NCBI RefSeq assembly: GCF_902498785.1 | Contig: NZ_LR701494.1 | Location: forward strand, 372,001 to 436,000 | Direction of reading: 5' to 3' | DNA from: Sphingomonas sp. EC-HK361 | GTDB taxonomy: Bacteria > Pseudomonadota > Alphaproteobacteria > Sphingomonadales > Sphingomonadaceae | DNA length: 64,000 nucleotides | In this document: positions 54,211 to 62,333 of the stretch, piece after piece | Numbering within the stretch: the stretch's first letter is position 1 | How the letters are laid out: every line of letters starts with the position of its first letter | Made by a program: the position numbers and the translations under genes | The notes under the pieces: model-generated | What the model was told of the DNA's origin: nothing | What the model saw: the letters and a program-made list of their open reading frames with translations, nothing else | The model's database searches: none

Positions 54211-54638
54211 CAGGCGACGCGCTGGCCCGAGGCATCGACCACCTGTTCGCCGTCTTCTTTGGCGAACGCGCCGAGCTGGTCTCTCGGCAGCAGGTCGAGG
54301 ACGGCTTCGGACGGCCGGCACAGCTTCACGCCGAGCGGTGAGACGACCAGCGGCCGGTTGATGAGGATGGGATGCGCCATCATCGCATCCACCAGAGCCT
54401 CGTCGGGCAGCGACGTGTCTTCTAGGCTCAGCTCCGCATAGGGCGTCCCCTTTTCGCGCAGCAGCTCGCGGGGCGTCATGCCGGCGCGGTCGATCAGCTC
54501 GACCAGCATCGCGCGAGCGGGCGGGGTCTTCAGATACTCCACCACATGCGGCTCGATGCCGGCATTGCGGATCATCGCCAGCGTGTTGCGCGACGTGCCG
54601 CACTCGGGGTTGTGGTAAATGACGATATCGACGGCCAC
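54210..54638 (-). CDS. arsC: Arsenate reductase (glutaredoxin-dependent)
   Basis: 142 residues from GTG 54638, with an AGGA site seven bases before; the upstream extension is not part of the protein. [23 protein letters not shown] carries the catalytic Cys13, [23 protein letters not shown] the arsenate-binding arginines. Reduces arsenate to arsenite with glutathione and glutaredoxin. Eleven bases after arsR and coupled to arsB. Confidence 0.95.
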   Translation of the reverse strand: MAVDIVIYHNPECGTSRNTLAMIRNAGIEPHVVEYLKTPPARAMLVELIDRAGMTPRELLREKGTPYAELSLEDTSLPDEALVDAMMAHPILINRPLVVSPLGVKLCRPSEAVLDLLPRDQLGAFAKEDGEQVVDASGQRVA

Positions 54639-54649
54639 GGGGCGTCCTT

Positions 54650-54982
54650 TCAGCAGCAGGGGGTGAGTTCGGCGACGAGCGGCGCGCACAGCTCCGCATT
54701 GCCGGCGCAGCAATCCTTGACGAGGAACAACGTCAGCGCGCGCAGGCCGTCCAGATCGGCACGGTAGATGATCGAGCGGCTATGCCGTTCGGAGCGAACC
54801 AGGCCGGCGCGCGCGAGGATGCCGAGATGCGCCGACAGGGTGTTCTGCGGCACGTCGAGCTGACGCGCGATATCGCCGGCAGCCAAACCATCCGGTTCGT
54901 GCCGTACCAAGAGGCGGAACGTGTCAAGGCGCGTTCCTTGTGCAAGAGCACCCAGCGCCGAGATGGCATCCTCGTTTTCCAT
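54650..54982 (-). CDS. arsR: ArsR family metalloid-responsive repressor
   Basis: 110 residues. Winged helix-turn-helix: [67 protein letters not shown]. Metal-sensing cysteines are in the C-terminal tail ([22 protein letters not shown]), unlike the CxCxxC of E. coli ArsR, as in the type found in alphaproteobacteria. First gene of the operon, with its operator overlapping its own promoter. Confidence 0.95.
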   Translation of the reverse strand: MENEDAISALGALAQGTRLDTFRLLVRHEPDGLAAGDIARQLDVPQNTLSAHLGILARAGLVRSERHSRSIIYRADLDGLRALTLFLVKDCCAGNAELCAPLVAELTPCC

Positions 54983-55016
54983 ATATCCAGCATAATGGAT
55001 ATGCTTGGTGTGTCCA
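54983..55016 (-). promoter_or_regulatory. ArsR operator and likely promoter
   Basis: ATATCCA (54983-54989) and TGGATAT (54996-55002) form a 7-base inverted repeat with spacer GCATAA directly before the arsR start. On the minus strand a TGGACA (-35 like, 55011-55016) and TATGCT (-10 like, 54989-54994) are 16 bases apart, so the operator covers the -10 element. Typical layout for autorepression by ArsR. Confidence 0.75.
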
Positions 55017-55241
55017 GCCCCGTATACCCTGCCTTACCGGTCGTTGGCCGGGATGGTTGGGGCCAGGGCTTGGTTGATGCGACAAGCAGCGACCCTGTTG
55101 CGGCTACCAGTATTTTGAGATTGCGCGGAATTGCTCCACCGCGACTTTCGTGCCCTCACCTTCTTCGGCATGAACAGGGCAATGATCGATATGATCGTTG
55201 ATAAACGCTTGCTTGGCGCTGGCGATGATCTCGTAATGATG

Positions 55242-55538
55242 AGCGCGATAGGGAAGCATCTGGAAGATGGTCAGGACGAGGAACAGGCCATCGCCGATGG
55301 CGCGATGGAACGGGTGCGTCCGGTCCTGATGACCGCGATGGTGGCGTCGCTCGGGTTGTTGCCGATGGCGCTTGCCACTGGAACTGGCGCCGCGGTGCAG
55401 CGGCCCTTGGCGATCGTCGTGATCGGCGGTCTAATCACATCGACCGTGCTGACCCTGCTGGTGCTGCCGGCGATCACCGCCTGGGTGTCGCGGTTGAGGC
55501 CGCGACGCCGGACGGACACGGCCTTATCCTCGGCCTGA
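55242..55538 (+). pseudogene. C-terminal remnant of a heavy-metal RND efflux permease
   Basis: From about residue SAIGKHLEDG onward, EEQAIADGAMERVRPVLMTAMVASLGLLPMALATGTGAAVQRPLAIVVIGGLITSTVLTLLVLPAITAWV is the last ~95 residues of a CzcA/CusA-type pump, joined to unrelated sequence in front. It runs opposite to the full czcA downstream and is clearly different in sequence from it, so it is not a simple duplicate. Everything before the last two helices is missing, so it is non-functional. Confidence 0.9.
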
Positions 55539-55550
55539 CAGTCGCGAGAG

Positions 55551-55587
55551 TGGGAGGCGTTGCGGTTCTGTTCCGCGACGCCTCCCA
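55551..55587. terminator. Strong hairpin between the RND remnant and the CDF gene
   Basis: A 15-base stem (55551-55565 with 55573-55587, one G-T pair) and 7-base loop lie between the two convergent frames. Likely a bidirectional terminator. Confidence 0.85.
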
Positions 55588-55598
55588 TCCTTCACCGA

Positions 55599-56516
55599 CT
55601 AACGATGAAGATGGTCCTCGTCCCCGCATTGACGATCTGACCCTTCGGTCTGGATCGTGCTATGCTCGATCTCGTATTTTTCCAGAAGGACGGCCTGGAC
55701 AGCGGTGCGAGTGGCATCGACGTCCGCGCCCTCCTTCAGCACGACATGGACCGTGCAACTCACATCGTCGTTGCTCATCGACCAGACGTGAAGATCGTGG
55801 AGGCCGGCGACGCCGGGAACGCCGGCGATTGCCGTGCGGACCTCGCCGAGCTTCAGTCCACCCGGCACGCCTTCGAGCAGCACGTTGGTCGTATCGCGGA
55901 GCAATATCCACGTCCGCGGCAGCACCCACAGCCCGATCGCTACTGCGACGATGGGATCGATCCAGGTAAAGCCGGTGAACTTGATGGCGAGCGCGCCAAG
56001 AATCACGCCGATCGAGCCGATCATGTCGGCCCACACCTCCAGATAGGCGCCCTTCACGTTGAAGCTGGCGTCCTTGCCCGCTGTCAGCAGCCGCATCGAA
56101 ATCAGGTTCACGACGAGACCGATCGCCGCGACCGCCATCATGCCCCAGGACTGGACTTCCTGCGGCGCATTGAAGCGTTTGATCGCCTCCACGAACACAT
56201 AGATAGCGATGACGAACAGCAGCACGGCGTTGAACGCCGCCGCCAATATCTCGAACCGCCGGTAGCCGAACGTCCGCTTTTCGTCGGCTGACTTGCCGCC
56301 GAGCTTGATCGCCATCAGCGCGATCACGAGCGCCGCGACATCGGTCATCATGTGCGCGGCGTCGGAGAGCAGCGCGAGACTGTTGAAAACGAACCCGCCG
56401 ATTACTTCGGCGACGAGATAGGTGGCGGTCAGCCCCAGCGCCCAGGTGAGCATCTTCGCGTTGGCGCCCGCCGTATGGTCGTGGCTATGGCCGGCTGCGC
56501 CATGATCGTGCGGCAT
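55599..56516 (-). CDS. czcD: Cation diffusion facilitator (CzcD-type zinc/cobalt exporter)
   Basis: 305 residues from ATG 56516, in preference to a TTG 15 bases upstream. Six-helix CDF: ATYLVAEVIGGFVFNSLALLSDAAHMMTDVAALVIALMAIKLG holds Asp/His ligands in helix II, and YLEVWADMIGSIGVILGALAIKF the helix V ligands with the Glu seen in CzcD. A His-rich N-terminus (HDHGAAGHSHDHT) and cytoplasmic C-terminal domain (GVAGLHDLHVWSMS) follow the family. Exports zinc, cobalt or cadmium from the cytoplasm. Confidence 0.93.
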   Translation of the reverse strand: MPHDHGAAGHSHDHTAGANAKMLTWALGLTATYLVAEVIGGFVFNSLALLSDAAHMMTDVAALVIALMAIKLGGKSADEKRTFGYRRFEILAAAFNAVLLFVIAIYVFVEAIKRFNAPQEVQSWGMMAVAAIGLVVNLISMRLLTAGKDASFNVKGAYLEVWADMIGSIGVILGALAIKFTGFTWIDPIVAVAIGLWVLPRTWILLRDTTNVLLEGVPGGLKLGEVRTAIAGVPGVAGLHDLHVWSMSNDDVSCTVHVVLKEGADVDATRTAVQAVLLEKYEIEHSTIQTEGSDRQCGDEDHLHR

Positions 56517-56598
56517 CAGGAAGTTTCCCAAGTTTCAGAAATGAACGGCCCCACAACCCGTTCGAGAAGGGGTGCGCAGATTGAGTTACGATAAACCC

Positions 56599-57057
56599 TC
56601 ACGTTGTAACGCTCCGGGTTCGATAATCATGACCAGAGCGATACTCGACGTCGATGTGTTCCACTCTCTCAATAGGCACATCGGCGATCGACGCGCTGAA
56701 CGGCACTAAACGCCTTACCCTTGTTGAAAGAGTGCCGTTCCAACGTGTGTCGACGCTGTATGGGTTAGCCAAGTCCTTGATGAATGCGGTGACATGGAGA
56801 TGACCTCCAAGTCCGGGGCCGAACATACCGGCGCGACGGACCATGCCACTGACGCGCAATCCGGTTTTGGTCGGGTAGGTCCGCGTCCAGACTATTTCTA
56901 CGCGATTATTCCCCATCGCGTGCAGGGGAACCTTCAGCGGGCGAGTTGAGGCGCAGCTTGTCGTTGACATAATCAAGCACGCGCCGAGTGGCATCGCGAC
57001 TAGAATGCGGCGCTTGGTCACGCTCGGCACGGCGGGCATCGATCGACTATTGGCCAT
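56599..57057 (-). CDS. Lipoprotein of unknown function in the metal cluster
   Basis: 152 residues with AGGAG before the ATG. Basic N-region, hydrophobic VAMPLGACLIMSTTSC and a lipobox at Cys35 give a probable lipoprotein. The body (RVEIVWTRTYPTKTGLRVSGMVRRAGMFGPGLGGHLHVTAFIKD and HIDVEYRSGHDYRTRS) is rich in His, Tyr and charged residues, which might bind metal. GC is visibly lower than in the neighbours. No family recognised. Confidence 0.7.
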   Translation of the reverse strand: MANSRSMPAVPSVTKRRILVAMPLGACLIMSTTSCASTRPLKVPLHAMGNNRVEIVWTRTYPTKTGLRVSGMVRRAGMFGPGLGGHLHVTAFIKDLANPYSVDTRWNGTLSTRVRRLVPFSASIADVPIERVEHIDVEYRSGHDYRTRSVTT

Positions 57058-57126
57058 TTAGCGCTCTCCTAATCTCTCCAAAATCCGAACGGCTTGAATG
57101 AGGCGGGTTCGACATCAGTTTTCTGG

Positions 57127-57810
57127 TCACAGCGCGATCTCCTCGATGAGCAGCAGCGCCAGGAAGCCGGCGAAGAACATCGCGCTGATGAGCGGCGTGT
57201 CCGGTTTCTCGTGCGCCTCGACCAGCAGTTCTTCGGTCACGAGGTAGAGGAGCGCCATGAGGCCGAAGCTCAGGAAGCCGGTGATCCACGCGGGCGACAG
57301 CAGCGCGACGGGCTGCGCGACGAGCGCGCCGATCGGCACCAGCAGCGCCAGCGCACAGGTAAGGCCGATCGCCTTCAGCTTGCGATACCGACTTGCCAGA
57401 TCATTGGTAAGCGTCAGCGCCAGGAACAACACTTCGAGCGTCAGCGCGACGGCCAGCAAAGTGCCCGCCTTCTCGCCGGCGATGAAAGCGAGGCCGAGGA
57501 CCAAGCCGTCGATGGCGAGATCGAGGCCGATCGCGGCGAGCAGCGCGACCGGACCCTCGAAGCGGGCTTCCGCAGCCTTGAGGCAGAGCATCACCGCAAC
57601 ACCAACCGCACCGCCGATCAGCGTCGCGGTCGGCGATCCGCCGTGCACCACCAACGGCAGTATTTCGGTCGCTGCCGCAGCGAATACCACGCCGGCCGCG
57701 AGGTGCTGCATGGCCGCTACCAGCTTCTCGCCAGGGGTACGCCACCCGGCGACGAGCGCCCCGATCATGATCGCGATCATGGGGATAAGGGAGAATTTGA
57801 GCGCGGCCAT
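57127..57810 (-). CDS. ZIP family metal transporter
   Basis: 227 residues from ATG 57810; a TTG at 57816 preceded by GAGGGG is a possible start. Eight hydrophobic segments with PMIAIMIGALVAGW, GVVFAAAATEILPLVVHGG, LAAIGLDLAIDGLVLGLAFIAGE (helix IV metal Asp-Asp, in place of the usual His) and FLSFGLMALLYLVTEELLVEAHEK (helix V Glu). ZIP proteins normally move zinc into the cytoplasm; in an export cluster the direction or role needs thought. Follows the MliC gene by 31 bases. Confidence 0.9.
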   Translation of the reverse strand: MAALKFSLIPMIAIMIGALVAGWRTPGEKLVAAMQHLAAGVVFAAAATEILPLVVHGGSPTATLIGGAVGVAVMLCLKAAEARFEGPVALLAAIGLDLAIDGLVLGLAFIAGEKAGTLLAVALTLEVLFLALTLTNDLASRYRKLKAIGLTCALALLVPIGALVAQPVALLSPAWITGFLSFGLMALLYLVTEELLVEAHEKPDTPLISAMFFAGFLALLLIEEIAL

Positions 57811-57841
57811 CCTCAATTTGTCCCCTCGTTGCGGCGGTGGA

Positions 57842-58222
57842 TCATCCAGTGGTTTCCTTCCGGCAGCGGATGGAGGGTTTTCCAGCGGCCTCGATCGTGA
57901 GTTCGCTGCCGGCGAAGGTCGCGCTGGTCGCCTCGCCGACATATTGGAGTCCCTGCATGGGGGCTGTCAGGACGATCGGCTTCGTTCCCGCGCTCCATCG
58001 AAGCTCGATTGCCAATCCTTCATCCTTGAAATCGACTAGGAGCTCACGGCGATCGGTGCAGCGAAACAGATGGCGGCCGGGCACTCGGCTCGCGACGCCG
58101 CTGTCGCCGGCGTGGATTTCCTGTTCGGTCGGCGGCCCCTTGCGCGGCTGTTCGGTGCAACCGGACGACGCCAGTGCCAAGCCGATACCCAAGCCGACGT
58201 CCCGGACCCAAAGGCACGTCAT
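57842..58222 (-). CDS. MliC-like lysozyme-inhibitor lipoprotein
   Basis: 126 residues from ATG 58222, preceded by GAGGAAG at good distance. Signal peptide ending in lipobox ALASSGC (Cys22), then a domain with RHLFRCTDRRELLVDFKDEGLAIEL, GLQYVGEATSATFAGSELTIEAAGKPSIRCRK: the paired cysteines and Tyr-x-Gly/Ser-Glu-Leu arrangement of the MliC fold, which inhibits C-type lysozyme at the outer membrane. It sits in a metal-efflux operon, which is unusual. The match is by pattern only. Confidence 0.75.
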   Translation of the reverse strand: MTCLWVRDVGLGIGLALASSGCTEQPRKGPPTEQEIHAGDSGVASRVPGRHLFRCTDRRELLVDFKDEGLAIELRWSAGTKPIVLTAPMQGLQYVGEATSATFAGSELTIEAAGKPSIRCRKETTG

Positions 58223-58761
58223 CGCCGCTTCCTCGCCCTTCGCGAGGCATGGTTCGACGACACAGGTCTTGGCCTCGCTATTGGTTGTGTCGCCAGACGC
58301 CGCAAATGACGCTCCAAGCACCGATCTGCGGTAACAAGGCTCGCTTGGATTTTGCGGCGCATCAACGCCATCAGCGGGCGGGAGAACAGCCCGGAGAAGC
58401 GCACACTATGGCGCACCTGTGTTCCGCCGGGATCGTCCGCCAGTTCGTAGCGCTCCTCGAACAACAGCATCTTCGCGACACCGGCGGTCCAGGCAAACAC
58501 CACAGGTTTTTCGAAGCGGATGATCGTTGCTTCGCTTGTCATGGGTTTTTCCAACCCGCCGATGCGAAAGCTGTATGTCGCCTCGCCACTTTCAATGGCC
58601 TCGCCAGCGAGCTGGATGAAAGGCTTCCAGCTCTCATGTCCGGCAAAGTCGGTAAGAACGGACCAAACGCGCAGCGGCGATGCCGCAACGATCGCCACAT
58701 GATCGACGATCCGCGCCCGATCGCGCCCGAAACCGGCGGTATTATCCTCATTCCCGCTCAT
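58219..58761 (-). CDS. SRPBCC family protein (polyketide-cyclase/lipid-transfer fold)
   Basis: 180 residues from ATG 58761. DHVAIVAASPLRVWSVLTDFAGHESWKPFIQLAGEAIESGEATYSFRIGG and FAWTAGVAKMLLFEERYELADDPGGTQVRHSVRFSGLFSRPLMALMRRKI form the helix-grip hot-pocket seen in START/SRPBCC proteins. C-terminal 25 residues are Arg-rich. ATGA overlap with the MliC gene and overlap with the end of the DUF190 gene show coupling. What it binds is unknown. Confidence 0.85.
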   Translation of the reverse strand: MSGNEDNTAGFGRDRARIVDHVAIVAASPLRVWSVLTDFAGHESWKPFIQLAGEAIESGEATYSFRIGGLEKPMTSEATIIRFEKPVVFAWTAGVAKMLLFEERYELADDPGGTQVRHSVRFSGLFSRPLMALMRRKIQASLVTADRCLERHLRRLATQPIARPRPVSSNHASRRARKRR

Positions 58762-59088
58762 CGCTCGCGTCCGCGATGATCTCAGGATCGATAACCTCGA
58801 TCGCTTCAAGCGTCATCAGGCCGATGCCCGTGATGTCGCGCAAATCGGCGATAAACGCGCGCAATCGCGCATCTTCGTCGACAATCTCGATACCACCGAC
58901 CGATCGTTTTCCAGAATGTGGCGGCGGTGCGTGTGCGCCGATCGCCCTATCCCCAGCATCGCCTCGATCACAGTCGCGCCGCCCAGACGGGCGTCGCGGG
59001 CCCGTTCGGCAATGAGTTCAAAGACCTTGCGATCCCCAAAATAGGCGGTCTCGTCGGTATAGACCCGCAGCAGCTTCATCATGGTCAT
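58748..59088 (-). pseudogene. DUF190 family protein, frameshifted
   Basis: From ATG 59088 (overlapping the czcA stop) the frame reads MTMMKLLRVYTDETAYFGDRKVFELIAERARDARLGGATVIEAMLGIGRSAHTHRRHILENDRSVV, the usual DUF190 start. Near 58892 one base is missing and the frame slips; after correction it continues IEIVDEDARLRAFIADLRDITGIGLMTLEAIEVIDPE to a TGA at 58748-58750. Both halves match the family, so this is a single-base deletion or a sequencing error. DUF190 proteins accompany metal pumps and fluoride channels (CrcB). Confidence 0.85.
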
Positions 59089-62000
59089 GCCGTCACCTCC
59101 AAGGGGGCGTCCGTTGATGGATCATCCTTCCCCCGCTCCCGCGAAGTCGCCCCTAGGACGACCTTGGCGATGGCGGGCAGTACGAGCAGGGTGAGGATCG
59201 TCGCGGCGACGAGGCCGCCGATAACCGTCGTCGCGAGCGGTTTTTGCACTTCCGCGCCGGTGCCATGTGCCAGCGCCATCGGCACGAAGCCGATTGCCGG
59301 CACGAATCCGGTCATGATGACCGCGCGCATCTTCTCGGCCATGCCCTCGCGGATCGCCTCTGCGACCGGCAGCCCGGCTTCGCTGCGTTCCCGGATCGCG
59401 CTCATCACGACGAGTCCGTTCAGCACCGCGACGCCGGCGAGACAGATGAACCCGACCGCAGCGGATACCGAGAAGCTGATGCCGGTCAGCACGAGCGTGA
59501 ACACCCCGCCCGCGAGGCCGAGTGGCACCGCCAGGAATACAGACGCCGCTCGGCCGAACCCGCCGAGCGCCATGTAGAGGAGCCCGAAAATTGCGAGGAA
59601 GCAAAGCGGCACGACGATCGACAGCCGCTTGGACGCCGCCTGTAAATTCTCGAACTGACCGCCCCATTCGAGGTAGTAGCCGGCAGGCAACTTTACCTGC
59701 GCGATCTTAGCCTGTGCTTCTGCCACGAACGATCCGGCATCGCGTCCACCCAGGTTGACCTGGACGACGACGCGGCGCTTGCCGTTCTCACGGCTGATCT
59801 GGTTCAGACCCTCCGTTAGCCGGATTTGCGCGACTTGTGCGAGCGGTACCTGGGAGCGGGGCCGTCCTTCGACTGCGGGGAGCAGCACCGGCAGCGACCG
59901 GATATCGTCGAGGTTGGCGCGTGTCGCGTCGGGCACGCGCACGGTGACGTCGAACCGACGATCGCCCTCATAGACCAGCCCCGATTCACGCCCGCCAAGC
60001 CCGGCCGCAATTGTGTCCGACACATCGCGAACTGTCAGGCCGAGCCGCGCGATGGCCGCGCGATCGAGCTTGATGTCGAGGGTCGGCGCACCGCCCACCT
60101 GGTCGGCCTTTACGCTCGCCGCGCCGGGTATGGTTTGCAGCACGCGCACCATCTCGTTCGCGGTTTGCGCCATCTTGTCGAGATCGTCGCCATAGAGCTT
60201 GATCGCGACATCGCCACGGACGCCCGCGATCAGCTCGTTGAAGCGGAGCTGGATCGGCTGACTGACCTCGTAGAGATTGCCGAGCTGGCCGCCTGTCGCC
60301 TTCTCAATCCGGGCGATCACGTCCGCCTTGGTTTCCACGCCTGCGGGCCATTCCTCCTGCGGCTTCAGGATGACGAAGCCGTCCGAGACGTTTTGGGGCA
60401 TCGGGTCGGTTGCGACTTCGGCGGTGCCGGTTTTGGAGAACATCGTTTCGACTTCCGGCAGTTTCTTGACCGCCTTTTCGACCTCCCGCTGCATTGCGAG
60501 CGACTGTTCGAGGCTGACTGACGGCACGCGCGTCGATGCGACCGCCAAGTTCTTTTCATCGAGCTGTGGGATGAACTCCGAGCCTAGCAGGCCGAACGCC
60601 GGGATCGCCGCCAGGAAGAAGGCGAGGCCGCCAAGAATGAACGGCCACGGCCGCGCAATCGCCCTATCGAGCAGCGGCAGATAGCGTTCCTTGGACTTGC
60701 GGATCAGCCACACGTCCTTTTCCGCGACCTTGCCCCGGATCATAATCGCTACCAGCGCCGGCACCAGCGTGATCGCCAGTAGGAACGCCGCAACGAGTGC
60801 GAGCATGATTGTGATCGCCATCGGCGAGAAGGTCTTGCCCTCGGTGCCGGTGAAGGTCAGCAGAGGCGCGAAGGCGAGCAGGATGATCGCCTGCCCGAAG
60901 ACGGTTGGCTTAATCATATCCTGCGCCGCCCGCATCGTCTCCTCAAGCCGCTCGCGCAGCGAGAGAAGCCGCCCTTCGTGTTCCTGCCGGTGCGCCAGTC
61001 TGGCGAGGCAATTTTCGATGATGATGACCGCACCATCGACGATCAGGCCGAAGTCGAGCGCGCCGAGGCTCATCAGATTGCCGGGCACGCCGAAGGCGTT
61101 CATCCCCATCGCCATCATAAGAAACGAGAAGGGAATGACCAGTACGGCGATGATCGCCGCGCGCCAGTTGCCGAGCAGCAGGAATAGCGAGGCCGCGACC
61201 AGGAGCGCACCTTCCGTCAGGTTGCGCTCGACGGTGCCGACGGTGGCGCCGACGAGCTTTGCGCGGTTCAGCACGACCTTGACCTCGATGCCGGGCGGCA
61301 GCGTTTTCGCCACTTGGTCCAGCTTGGTCGACGTCTGATCGGCAACGATACGGCTGTTCTGACCGATCAGCATCAGCACCGTACCGATGACCGCTTCCTG
61401 CCCGTTCATGCTGCCCGCGCCGGTGCGCAGGTCGCCGCCGACCTTGACGTTCGCAACTTGGCCGATCGTGATCGGCGTCCCGCCGCGCGTCGCGGCGACC
61501 GCGTTGCGGATTTCATCGACCGTGCGGACGCGGGAATCGACGCGGACCAGATAGGCCTCGCCGCCCTTGTTGAAGTAGTTCGCGCCGACCGCGAGGTTCG
61601 CGTTTTCGAGTGCCTGTCCCAGCTCGCTATACGAGATGCCAAAGCTGGCGAGCTTCACCGGGTCCGGCTCGACCACGAAGGTCTTGGCGAAGCCGCCAAT
61701 GGAATCGACGCCGGCGACGCCGCCAACCGAGCGGAGCTGTGGGCTGATGATCCAGTCCTGCACGGTCCGCAGATACCCTGCCTTTGCGACGGCATCGGTC
61801 AGCCGCTCGCCTTCGGGTGTGAGATAGCTGCCATCGGGCTGCCAGCCCGGTTGCCCCGCGGCCTTCTTCGCCCCCTTGCCGTCCGGGTTGGTGTAGCCGA
61901 CCGTATACATGACGATTTCGCCGAGACCGGTTGTGACCGGCCCGATCTGTGGCTGCACGCCGTCAGGCAGATTTTCGGTTGCCTGCCGAAGGCGTTCGCC

Positions 62001-62330
62001 GACTTGCTGGCGCGCGAAATAGAGGTCGGTCTTGTCGGTGAAGATCGCTGTGACCTGGCTGAAGCCGTTGCGCGAGATGGATCGCGTCGTCTCCAGGCCG
62101 GGAATGCCGGCGAGCGAAATTTCGACCGGATAGGTGACGAGTTTCTCGATCTCGACCGGTGAAAGCCGCGGATCGACGGTGTTGATCTGGACCTGTTTCG
62201 TAGTGATGTCGGGCACCGCGTCGATCGGCAGCTTGGTAAGCTGCCAGACACCGAGGCCGGCGATGACGAGGAAGAGCGCGAGCACCGTCCAGCGTGCGCG
62301 GACGGAAAGCGCCATGAGGTTCGCTATCAT
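59085..62330 (-). CDS. czcA: CzcA-type heavy-metal RND efflux permease
   Basis: 1081 residues, a full inner-membrane pump of the HME-RND class that exports divalent cations with CzcB and CzcC. ITTKQVQINTVDPRLSPVEIEKLVTYPVE and GFSQVTAIFTDKTDLYFARQQVGERL are porter domain blocks; LMSLGALDFGLIVDGAVIIIENCLARL carries the DFGxxxDGA motif of the class with proton-relay acids. A second long periplasmic loop and helices to ILTLLVLPAIAKVV complete it. Three bases separate it from czcB. Confidence 0.95.
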   Translation of the reverse strand: MIANLMALSVRARWTVLALFLVIAGLGVWQLTKLPIDAVPDITTKQVQINTVDPRLSPVEIEKLVTYPVEISLAGIPGLETTRSISRNGFSQVTAIFTDKTDLYFARQQVGERLRQATENLPDGVQPQIGPVTTGLGEIVMYTVGYTNPDGKGAKKAAGQPGWQPDGSYLTPEGERLTDAVAKAGYLRTVQDWIISPQLRSVGGVAGVDSIGGFAKTFVVEPDPVKLASFGISYSELGQALENANLAVGANYFNKGGEAYLVRVDSRVRTVDEIRNAVAATRGGTPITIGQVANVKVGGDLRTGAGSMNGQEAVIGTVLMLIGQNSRIVADQTSTKLDQVAKTLPPGIEVKVVLNRAKLVGATVGTVERNLTEGALLVAASLFLLLGNWRAAIIAVLVIPFSFLMMAMGMNAFGVPGNLMSLGALDFGLIVDGAVIIIENCLARLAHRQEHEGRLLSLRERLEETMRAAQDMIKPTVFGQAIILLAFAPLLTFTGTEGKTFSPMAITIMLALVAAFLLAITLVPALVAIMIRGKVAEKDVWLIRKSKERYLPLLDRAIARPWPFILGGLAFFLAAIPAFGLLGSEFIPQLDEKNLAVASTRVPSVSLEQSLAMQREVEKAVKKLPEVETMFSKTGTAEVATDPMPQNVSDGFVILKPQEEWPAGVETKADVIARIEKATGGQLGNLYEVSQPIQLRFNELIAGVRGDVAIKLYGDDLDKMAQTANEMVRVLQTIPGAASVKADQVGGAPTLDIKLDRAAIARLGLTVRDVSDTIAAGLGGRESGLVYEGDRRFDVTVRVPDATRANLDDIRSLPVLLPAVEGRPRSQVPLAQVAQIRLTEGLNQISRENGKRRVVVQVNLGGRDAGSFVAEAQAKIAQVKLPAGYYLEWGGQFENLQAASKRLSIVVPLCFLAIFGLLYMALGGFGRAASVFLAVPLGLAGGVFTLVLTGISFSVSAAVGFICLAGVAVLNGLVVMSAIRERSEAGLPVAEAIREGMAEKMRAVIMTGFVPAIGFVPMALAHGTGAEVQKPLATTVIGGLVAATILTLLVLPAIAKVVLGATSRERGKDDPSTDAPLEVTA

Positions 62331-62333
62331 GGT

